11,810 bases of DNA, taken from positions 1 through 11,810 of the forward strand of contig CAYURP010000059.1 in the NCBI GenBank assembly GCA_964447175.1. The letters run 5' to 3'. This DNA is from CAYURP01 sp964447175 (lineage in GTDB: Bacteria; Zixibacteria; MSB-5A5; SM23-73-2). The notes under the pieces are model-generated. The model was not told the DNA's origin and ran no database searches. It saw nothing but the letters and a program-made list of their open reading frames with translations. Position 1 is the stretch's first letter, and the number at the start of each line of letters is the position of its first letter. The translations under genes were made by a program, and so were the position numbers. This document shows positions 6,119 through 11,810 of this stretch, piece after piece.

Positions 6119-8623
6119 ATGAAAGCTGTGATAATGGCAGGAGGATTTGGGACTCGCATCCGTCCTTTAACCTGCAATCTTCCCAAACCCATGGTTTATA
6201 TTGCCAATAAGCCCATGATGGAGCACATAATAACTCTTTTAAAGAAGCATGATTTTACTGATCTGGTTGTGCTTCTCCATTTTCAACCTGATGAGATAGT
6301 AAGTTATTTCGGAGACGGCTCCAGATGGGGAGTTAAAATCGAATATGTGACAGCCGCTGAGGACTATGGAACTGCGGGAAGCGTAAAAAATGCTGAGAGG
6401 TTTCTGGGTGAAAGGTTTCTGGTGATCTCCGGGGACGTGCTGACGGATATAGATTTAAAAGAGGCAATCGATTTTCACGTTAAAAAACAAGCTCAGGCTA
6501 CCATGGTTTTAAGCCGCAAGGAGAATCCCCTATCCTATGGTGTGGTCATAACCAGAGAAAACGGGGAGATAGATAGGTTTCTTGAAAAACCCACCTGGGG
6601 TCAAGTTTTCAGCGACACCATAAACACCGGAATCTATATTTTAGAACCCGAGGTTATGGAAAAAATCCCGAAACAAAAAACTTTTGATTTCAGCAAGGAT
6701 CTTTTCCCGTTGATGCTTAACGAAAAAAAACCGCTCTTCGGTTACATCACCCCCAATTACTGGAAAGATGTGGGAAACTTAGAAGAGTATGCCCAGGCAC
6801 ATCAAGACATACTGGAGGGGAAAGTCAAGGTGGAGATAAGCGGTAACCTCCTTCAAAAAAATGGCAGCTCAATATGGGCCGGGAAAAATCTCAAATTAGG
6901 TAAGGATGTGAAGTACAAGGGAACGATCATCCTGGGAAATGACTGCACTGTAGGATCAAAATCGATAATCTCCAACTCGGTATTCGGCGATCGGGTCAAA
7001 ATCGGTGAGGAGTCAAATATTACACGTTCTATAGTCTGGAGGGACACTCAGATAGGATCCCGGGTCAATATCACCGAATCCATTGTGGGGAACAACATAC
7101 TGGTTGAGGACGAGGTTATGCTTTCCGAGAACACCGTGATATCCGAAAACTCCCGAATAGGATTTCGGGCCGAAATAAAAGCTAATGTTAAGGTCTGGCC
7201 GGGCAAGGATGTGGAATCCGAATCCATACTCTCCTCCAGTTTGGTCTGGGGCGAGAGATGGAACCGGGAGCTTTTCACCGATGCCAAGGTGATGGGATTA
7301 GCCAACATGGAGGTAACTCCGGAATTCGCAGTAAAATTGGGTGCTGCTTTTGGAGCCATGCTGGGAAAAGGGAACTCGGTTGTGGTGTCCCGGGATGCCG
7401 GAAGAACCTCCAGAATGACCAACCGGGCTTTGATCTGTGGGCTTCTGTCGACCGGAGTACACGTAGCTGATCTGAGAACCCTGCCTATTCCGCTAGTCCG
7501 CTTTGAGCTGAAATCCGGAAGGGAAAAAGGCGGAATCTATGTGAGAATATCCCCTCTGGACAGGCGCCAGACCGACATCATATTCTTCAACAGCGGGGGC
7601 TTGGACCTGCCCACGGCTAAAACTAAATCTGTGGAACGTTTGTTCTTCAGAGAGGATTTCAGGCGGGCTTTACCAGAGGAAACCGGTAAGATCATCTATC
7701 CTCAAAGGATCCGGGAATCCTATCGGGAAAGCTTTCTTAAAGCTATAGATGCTAACATAATTAAAAAATCCAAATTCAAAATTGTGGTTGACTATTCCAA
7801 TGGAGGAGCCTCAGAAATTTTCCCGGCTATCTTTAGTGCATTGGGCTGCGATGTTATCTCCTTAAATGCCTACCTGGATCCTAAACGTCTGTTCAGAACC
7901 GAGGCAGAGCTAAATCAATCTTTAGATCAGCTTTCCTCCATAGTCAAAACGCTCAAAGCCGATGCCGGCTTTCTTCTGGATGCAGGTGCCGAGAAGATCC
8001 AGGCAGTGGATGAGAAAGGAAAACCCATAGACAACGACCTTCTGCTCTTGATTGTCACCTCGCTTTTCCTGAGCTCTCATCCTGCTAAAAAGATTGCCGT
8101 GCCCGTGGTGGCATCCATGGGTATGGAGAGAATCGCATCCGAGTACGGCGTAAAGGTCATTCGGGTCCGCAACGACCATTTAGCCATGATGGATGCCATT
8201 TCCTCCCTGGGAGTGGATTTTGTGGGGGGAACCAAAGGCGGCTTCATCTTCCCCGGATTCCAATCAGGGGCGGATGCCATGTTCGACGTAATCAAAATAC
8301 TGGAATTAATGGCTAAGAATAAAAAGAAATTAGGACAGGTGAGACAGGACGTGGATAAGTATTTCCTGTTGAAAAAGAACATCCCCTGCCCCTGGAACAA
8401 AAAAGGGGAGGTGATGAGAAAGCTGATGAAGTTCACCGAAGACAAAACCAGGGAATTGATCGATGGCGTGAGAATATTAAATGATGACTCCTGGGTCCTG
8501 GTCGCACCGGACCGGCAAAAAGCCAGCTTTTATATTCTTGCAGAGAGCGAGAAAAAATCAGAGGCTGAAAAACAGCTCCAGGAATACTCTGAAAAAGTGA
8601 ACCAGTGGCAGGAACAAGCCTGA
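6119..8623 (+). CDS. Fused sugar nucleotidyltransferase / hexapeptide / degenerate phosphomannomutase-like protein (mannose-1-phosphate guanylyltransferase-like)
   Basis: 834 residues in three parts. Residues 1 to about 240 are a nucleotidyltransferase: AGGFGTRIRPLT (7-18), LPKPM (21-25), SGDVLTDID with metal-binding Asp106, FLEKP, NTGIYI and YWKDVGNLEEY. Residues about 245-365 are a left-handed beta-helix of hexapeptide repeats (GNDCTVGSKS, GDRVKIGEES and so on). Residues about 385-834 match the phosphoglucomutase/phosphomannomutase fold. This architecture is known from mannose-1-phosphate guanylyltransferase-like proteins of cyanobacteria and other bacteria, which make a nucleotide sugar from a sugar-1-phosphate and NTP. 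In the mutase part, the usual TASHNP is RISPLD (Ser478 kept), DGDGDR is DAGAEK (621-626), GGExSGH is GGTKGG (703-708), and the C-terminal phosphate loop is APDRQKA (796-802). Mutase activity is therefore doubtful. GDP-mannose is the likely product, but GDP-glucose or another NDP-sugar is possible. Confidence 0.88.
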   Translation: MKAVIMAGGFGTRIRPLTCNLPKPMVYIANKPMMEHIITLLKKHDFTDLVVLLHFQPDEIVSYFGDGSRWGVKIEYVTAAEDYGTAGSVKNAERFLGERFLVISGDVLTDIDLKEAIDFHVKKQAQATMVLSRKENPLSYGVVITRENGEIDRFLEKPTWGQVFSDTINTGIYILEPEVMEKIPKQKTFDFSKDLFPLMLNEKKPLFGYITPNYWKDVGNLEEYAQAHQDILEGKVKVEISGNLLQKNGSSIWAGKNLKLGKDVKYKGTIILGNDCTVGSKSIISNSVFGDRVKIGEESNITRSIVWRDTQIGSRVNITESIVGNNILVEDEVMLSENTVISENSRIGFRAEIKANVKVWPGKDVESESILSSSLVWGERWNRELFTDAKVMGLANMEVTPEFAVKLGAAFGAMLGKGNSVVVSRDAGRTSRMTNRALICGLLSTGVHVADLRTLPIPLVRFELKSGREKGGIYVRISPLDRRQTDIIFFNSGGLDLPTAKTKSVERLFFREDFRRALPEETGKIIYPQRIRESYRESFLKAIDANIIKKSKFKIVVDYSNGGASEIFPAIFSALGCDVISLNAYLDPKRLFRTEAELNQSLDQLSSIVKTLKADAGFLLDAGAEKIQAVDEKGKPIDNDLLLLIVTSLFLSSHPAKKIAVPVVASMGMERIASEYGVKVIRVRNDHLAMMDAISSLGVDFVGGTKGGFIFPGFQSGADAMFDVIKILELMAKNKKKLGQVRQDVDKYFLLKKNIPCPWNKKGEVMRKLMKFTEDKTRELIDGVRILNDDSWVLVAPDRQKASFYILAESEKKSEAEKQLQEYSEKVNQWQEQA

Positions 8624-9386
8624 AATCCCCTCCAATTTTCACATCACAAAATATAACTTATATTTAATCCTAATTAAATCTATTCATCTATAAGTTAAGG
8701 GTGTGTCAAAATTTATATTTGTTTAATATTTACAATAAACCTTAAAATTAGTGACTGACAAACAACCCATTATCATCAATAAAACCAAAGAAAATCTAAC
8801 CCGAATTGAAACAAAAGTAAAACAGATGGAGTGAGGGCGGCTCGACCCTACCCCTTTAATCTGGAATTATGGAACCCTTTGGCATCATTAGATGGTGTGA
8901 GAATGTGAAGCGTTTGGATATTGATAGGCCTCACACTCACTACCTGTCTGGAAGACGGATGTAATCCACCCTCTGGCTTATCAGATGCTTGTGGAATAAT
9001 TACATGAGGGAAGTCGGATTTGCGTAGATTTGAACTTGTTTCAAAAACGATGCATAAAAAGAGATCTGGATAAAACCGGATATATCAATGGCAGGCTGAA
9101 ACTCACAATTATATTCAAAATCAGCAAGTCTCTGAAACTGGAAATGCTACGATCAAGATGTGAGTAGTTGTGATTTTCGGGTGACGGTGTGTTGCGGATA
9201 TACCGATAAAGCTGATATAGTGAAACACAAGAGCCGAGATTTCCTAAGAAGTCCCTGTGGGCGAGGCGTCATTTTGCCTAAAGCCATCAGGTTAAATTTT
9301 CTTAGTCGTAGGCATAGAGAGAATGTTGAATGCCCTCAGTTGTCTAATTGACAAAAGATGGGAACTAATTAAAGAGGAGTTTGAGA
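8624..9386. other. Gene-free intergenic region before galT
   Basis: No convincing gene on either strand. The first 150 nt are strongly A/T-rich. They hold an odd palindrome at 8649-8665 (arms AAATATAA/TTATATTT around a C) and a 9-nt inverted repeat TAACTTATA (8654-8662) / TATAAGTTA (8689-8697). A dispersed repeat copy follows at 8779-8876. The rest (about 8880-9370) is of mixed composition with only short broken frames. A 63-codon frame from a GTG at 9160 has no ribosome binding site and no recognised similarity. This stretch could be decayed coding sequence or an untranslated RNA. No clear promoter for galT was found. Confidence 0.5.
8779..8876. repeat. Dispersed repeat, copy A
   Basis: Aligns in the same orientation with 11355-11454. 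Shared landmarks in order: ATAAAA, AATTGAAACAAAA, AAACAG, GG-GTG-GGG-GG, CGACC, CTACCCC, ATCT, AATTA and GGAACC, roughly three-quarters identical by eye over the 73-nt core (8804-8876). The G-rich and CTACCCC parts can pair as an imperfect hairpin, less perfect than in copy B. A further GATGGT match lies about 15 nt beyond. The element is not within a gene. Confidence 0.75.
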
Positions 9387-10421
9387 ATGCCAGAGTTAAG
9401 AAAAGACATAGTAACCAGAGAATGGGTCATTCTGGCTAAAGAAAGAGCAAAACGACCCTCGGATTTTGTGCAAAAAGATGAAATTGAACCGGTCCTACAC
9501 TATGATGCTAAATGTCCTTTTTGCCCTGGAAATGAATCCTCCACGCCTCCAGAGTTACTTGCCTTTCGTGACCGTGGAACCGAGCCAGACACCACCGGCT
9601 GGAGAGTTAGAGTCACCCCCAACAAATTCCCTGCTTTAAATAGGAAAGGTGAACTGAATCGAAAGGATGTTGACATCTACGATATGATGAACGGGATTGG
9701 TAGCCATGAGGTTGTTATCGAAACGCCGGATCATGGGAAATCCATACCTACTATGGAAGAAAAAGATGTAGAGGAGATAATCTGGGCTTATTGTGATCGT
9801 TATAATGCTCTAAAAACAGACCCACGCCTTAAATATATTTTAGTGTTCAAAAATCACGGAGAGGAAGCGGGATGTTCTTTAGTTCATCCACATACTCAAA
9901 TCGTTGCAACCCCTATCATTCCACAGAAGGTCTGGGGCAAAATCAAAGGTGTGGAACAATATAGAGAGTACCGAGATAAATGTGTTTATTGCCACATAAT
10001 CGAACATGAGACAGCTGCCAAGGAACGTATGATTTCAGAAAATGGAGGTTTTATCGCTTGTGCTCCGTTTGCTTCGCGTTCACCATTTGAAACCTGGATT
10101 ATCCCTAAGACTCACCGTTCATGTTTTGCCAGGATGTCCAGATTTGAAGTGGTTGAGTTTGCCCAGATTTTGCGGGAGACAATGTTGCGACTTTATCTTT
10201 GTCTTTCTGATCCACCTTACAACTACACATTATTAAATGCCCCCTGCGATTCTGACATGCTCGATAATTTCCACTGGCATTTAGAGATAGTCCCTCGGCT
10301 AACTACACCAGCAGGGTTTGAAATGGGAACAAGTATATATATAAACATCGTCCCTCCTGAAGATGCTGCGAGGTATTTAAGAGAAATTGAGATTCCAAAA
10401 GAACGAACTATTGCCGTTTAA
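9387..10421 (+). CDS. galT: Galactose-1-phosphate uridylyltransferase family protein
   Basis: 344 residues, typical length. The start at 9387 is chosen because GAGGAG (9374-9379) lies 7 nt upstream; a TTG two codons earlier is in frame but less well placed. Motifs: CPFC (Cys43, Cys46) and CVYC (Cys199, Cys202), candidate metal ligands; NKFPAL; GSHEVVIETPDHG; the HPHTQ active site (167-171), whose second His (169) would be the uridylylated nucleophile; and HWHLEIVPR with His296 and His298. The enzyme exchanges UMP between UDP-glucose and galactose-1-phosphate in the Leloir pathway. Some members act on other hexose-1-phosphates or use ADP-sugars. No other galactose genes are in the window. It is bracketed by the two copies of a dispersed repeat. 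Confidence 0.92.
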   Translation: MPELRKDIVTREWVILAKERAKRPSDFVQKDEIEPVLHYDAKCPFCPGNESSTPPELLAFRDRGTEPDTTGWRVRVTPNKFPALNRKGELNRKDVDIYDMMNGIGSHEVVIETPDHGKSIPTMEEKDVEEIIWAYCDRYNALKTDPRLKYILVFKNHGEEAGCSLVHPHTQIVATPIIPQKVWGKIKGVEQYREYRDKCVYCHIIEHETAAKERMISENGGFIACAPFASRSPFETWIIPKTHRSCFARMSRFEVVEFAQILRETMLRLYLCLSDPPYNYTLLNAPCDSDMLDNFHWHLEIVPRLTTPAGFEMGTSIYINIVPPEDAARYLREIEIPKERTIAV

Positions 10422-10466
10422 AACGCCTTTAATCAACAATTCTGGCAACTTATAATAGAGATGTCA

Positions 10467-10488
10467 GGGGTGGCACGCACCTACCCCC
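10467..10488. repeat. Short palindromic element related to the dispersed repeat
   Basis: GGGGTGG (10467-10473) and CCTACCCC (from 10480) can form a 7-bp stem with one G-T wobble. This is the same stem sequence as in the hairpin of copy B at 11405-11431. It sits 45 nt after the galT stop. AAACGC (10421-10426) and GCGTTT (10491-10496) form an outer 6-nt inverted repeat around it. There is no T-run, so it is not a typical terminator. Confidence 0.45.
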
Positions 10489-10521
10489 TTGCGTTTATGA
10501 ATATATCAGCCCGTGAAAAAC

Positions 10522-10574
10522 TATGTGCGATTCTAAGGTAGATATTAGTTGAGTCGTCCCCCGGTGAGCACATA
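10522..10574 (-). terminator. Weak terminator-like inverted repeat downstream of the small minus-strand ORF
   Basis: TATGTGC (10522-10528) and GCACATA (10568-10574) are perfect 7-nt complements with a 39-nt loop. Read on the minus strand, the stem is followed by GTTTTT, and it lies about 95 nt past the stop of the ORF at 10668-10847. The long loop makes it a poor rho-independent terminator unless the loop folds as well. Confidence 0.25.
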
Positions 10575-10667
10575 TGGTTGTCGACGTAGAAGCAGATTTT
10601 CATAATGTCAAAAAACATTTAAAAATTCTTCCAGGCCCGATCCTGTGATCCCAGCTTCTTTACCTCA

Positions 10668-10847
10668 TTACCACCTGGTCGCAGATCCCGCAAACATTTC
10701 CTTTAAGTTTACGAGCTCATTGTTGATCATTATTTCATTTACGTGGTATCTCTTGTACAACTCCTCCATGGCTCTCATATTGCCATTTCTTGCTTGCTCA
10801 CGCAAGACTCTCATCCTTTCGTGATACTTCGTTGGTTTTCCGAGCAT
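10668..10847 (-). CDS. Small hypothetical protein (59 aa) with strong ribosome binding site; may be a fragment of a frameshifted gene
   Basis: The minus-strand ATG (10845-10847) is preceded at 5 nt by AAGGAGG (10853-10859), one of the best Shine-Dalgarno matches in the window. The product starts MLGKPTKYHERMRVLREQ and continues with a charged amphipathic stretch (ARNGNMRAMEELYKRYHV). I do not recognise the family. The helix pattern A-x2-GN-x2-AMEELYKRY weakly resembles both sigma-factor region 2 and phage DUF5681 proteins, which is not enough to assign it. Oddities: the same frame stays open upstream without a start (ending LLDKEEA), and the Shine-Dalgarno could simply be the codons for DKEEA. 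Also, a one-base slip in the AAAGGAAA stretch near the end would replace the last residues by GNVCGICDQVVMR, a CxxC tail ending at 10660. Real small gene or decayed remnant cannot be settled here. Confidence 0.45.
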   Translation of the reverse strand: MLGKPTKYHERMRVLREQARNGNMRAMEELYKRYHVNEIMINNELVNLKEMFAGSATRW

Positions 10848-10941
10848 GGCTTCCTCCTTATCCAGCAGCTTTTTTTGAGCATTCCCCCCACCATGATCTT
10901 TTCAAAGGGGAAGATCTCAGAAGCCTCCCCAAAAAGGTTCT

Positions 10942-10968
10942 GTTCACAGAAAGAAGGCCTCTGTGAAC
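10942..10968. repeat. Inverted repeat upstream of the small minus-strand ORF
   Basis: GTTCACAG (10942-10949) and CTGTGAAC (10961-10968) are perfect 8-nt complements with an 11-nt loop containing AGGCCT. On the minus strand the stem is followed 6 nt later by TTTTT, so a leader attenuator is conceivable. An operator is also possible. It lies about 95 nt upstream of the ATG at 10847. Confidence 0.4.
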
Positions 10969-11129
10969 TCCCCCTACCATCCCATAGAAATCCCAAAAAA
11001 GGCAGGAATTAATGAGCAGATTTGCGTGTCCGAGATCTCCCCCAAACATAAATCTTCTTCCTCTAAAATAGTTCTTTAAACGCTCGCTTACAGAACACCA
11101 ATCTATGATGTCAGTCGATTAACGTATCT

Positions 11130-11158
11130 AATTTAATCAATCCCCTCTGCCAAGTCAA
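11130..11158 (-). promoter_or_regulatory. Possible minus-strand promoter
   Basis: On the minus strand, TTGACT (11153-11158) is followed after 17 nt by TAAATT (11130-11135), matching the consensus at 5 of 6 and 4 of 6 positions. It would transcribe toward the small ORF with a long leader of nearly 280 nt that includes the inverted repeat at 10942-10968. Confidence 0.3.
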
Positions 11159-11190
11159 CTAAAAAATCGAAACTGGTCAAGTTTTTCCTT

Positions 11191-11246
11191 AAAACTGTTT
11201 GAATAAACTTTGATGGTGATGTCGCCATCTATCACATTACAGTTTT
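11191..11246. repeat. Nested stem-loop element
   Basis: An outer perfect 8-nt inverted repeat, AAAACTGT (11191-11198) with ACAGTTTT (11239-11246), encloses an inner near-perfect palindrome at 11212-11229 (GATGGTGA / TCGCCATC, one G-T wobble). The arrangement is that of a small structured RNA or palindromic mobile repeat. It is not in a gene. Confidence 0.5.
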
Positions 11247-11354
11247 GATCTCCTGTCTGGATAACCCAATTCAGGGGGGGCTAACTCATTATTGTTTGGG
11301 CTATTACCAACGAAGAGAAGGGGTTAGGTTATTCATGGAAGGCCCACCATAGCC

Positions 11355-11454
11355 CATAAAAACCCGAGACAAACAACACCAATTGAAACAAAATTGAAAC
11401 AGCCGGGGTGGGGGTGGACGACCCCTACCCCCTCTTATCTCCAATTAGGGAACC
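11355..11454. repeat. Dispersed repeat, copy B, with strong G/C hairpin
   Basis: Same orientation and order of landmarks as copy A at 8779-8876. Its centre forms an 11-bp hairpin: GGGGTGGGGGT (11405-11415), loop GGACG, and ACCCCTACCCC (11421-11431), with a single G-T wobble. The flanks carry AATTGAAACAAAATTGAAACAG before and ATCTCCAATTAGGGAACC after. No T-run follows, so it is not a standard terminator. It resembles intergenic palindromic repeats of the REP/ERIC kind in layout. Confidence 0.75.
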
Positions 11455-11810
11455 TCTGTCCGTGTGATGGTAGGGGTGGTATGAGGGGGTATCATTGGTA
11501 GAGATGATATGTAGCTTAGGAATTAAATTTGTGTTAGATTTTTTGGCTGAAAACATCTTAGGGTTTACTCCAAGAATATACACGAAAACACATATTGAGC
11601 ATATTTCTGTTAAATAAGCTAAGTCTTTGAATTTTCTAATAGTTAGGGTGAAAAAGAACGATTTAAATTTATGATGAAGGTATAACGAAGGGAAGGGTAT
11701 TGAAATTTTGAATAGCATAAGATCAAGCAAGATATGAAGATGGATTGGAACTTGGTAGACTATTTTTATCAATATAGAATTATTTTATTCAGATCCACAA
11801 AAACCTGAAA
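11455..11810. other. Right-hand end without a convincing gene
   Basis: A/T-rich sequence. A 115-codon minus-strand frame (11425-11772) exists, but it runs into the repeat copy, has no ribosome binding site, and has a low-complexity Phe/His/Ile-rich composition with no recognised motif. I treat it as chance. The start of this stretch has G-rich tracts (GGTAGGGGTGG, GAGGGGG) that may be an extension of the repeat. Confidence 0.4.

Noticed and set aside
9160..9351. 63-codon plus-strand frame starting at GTG
   Set aside because: No ribosome binding site, no recognisable motif, and it lies in a region of broken frames next to a repeat.
9349..9386. TTGACA just upstream of galT as its promoter
   Set aside because: The sequence 17 nt downstream (AAAGAG) does not resemble a -10 box, and it overlaps the ribosome binding site region.
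10518..10541. Resemblance of CTATGTGCGATTCTAAGGTAG to a conserved 23S rRNA stretch
   Set aside because: Only a few bases match, and the flanking sequence has no further rRNA similarity.
10858..11049. 63-codon minus-strand frame (MFGGDLGHANLL start) whose stop overlaps the Shine-Dalgarno of the small ORF
   Set aside because: The overlap looks operon-like, but the composition is less protein-like than the adjacent frame in the same stretch and it crosses the inverted repeat. Kept only as a possibility.
11425..11772. 115-codon minus-strand frame
   Set aside because: It ends inside repeat copy B, has a skewed low-complexity composition, no ribosome site, and no recognised family.

Overview
The window looks like chromosomal DNA from an uncultivated bacterium of, or near, the FCB group (Zixibacteria-, Marinimicrobia- or WOR-3-like lineages). 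Three things suggest this. One is a secreted FG-GAP propeller protein ending in a YPNPFN-type, type IX secretion-like sorting domain. Another is that most genes lack a Shine-Dalgarno sequence. The third is an adjacent inositol-phosphate synthase and CDP-alcohol phosphotransferase pair. The assignment is inferred from protein features only. No rRNA, tRNA, CRISPR array or intact transposase was seen.

Layout. 1-342 (minus): 5' part of a class II aldolase/adducin-family gene that runs off the left edge. 343-557: divergent intergenic region with a near-consensus plus-strand promoter. 558-2222: secreted seven-repeat FG-GAP protein. 2347-8623: co-directional housekeeping and envelope block, in order CDP-alcohol phosphotransferase, myo-inositol-1-phosphate synthase, thymidylate kinase, TauE/SafE permease, DUF1634 membrane protein, and a fused nucleotidyltransferase/hexapeptide/phosphomannomutase-like protein. 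8624-9386: gene-free. 9387-10421: galactose-1-phosphate uridylyltransferase family gene (galT). 10422-11810: gene-poor tail with one small minus-strand ORF (possibly part of a frameshifted gene), inverted repeats, and a second copy of a dispersed repeat also found at 8779-8876.

How the genes fit together. The inositol synthase makes myo-inositol-1-phosphate from glucose-6-phosphate. The adjacent phosphotransferase can attach it to CDP-diacylglycerol to give phosphatidylinositol phosphate, or build a related inositol phosphodiester. The fused nucleotidyltransferase (probably GDP-mannose forming) and GalT supply nucleotide sugars for surface glycans. The TauE/DUF1634 pair is probably an anion (sulfite or sulfonate) exporter with its partner.

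Most noteworthy: all four catalytic loops of the phosphomannomutase-like domain are degenerate; a dispersed palindromic repeat brackets galT; a small minus-strand ORF has a strong ribosome binding site and a CxxC tail in the neighbouring frame; and a nested stem-loop lies at 11191-11246. I found no convincing new multi-gene system.
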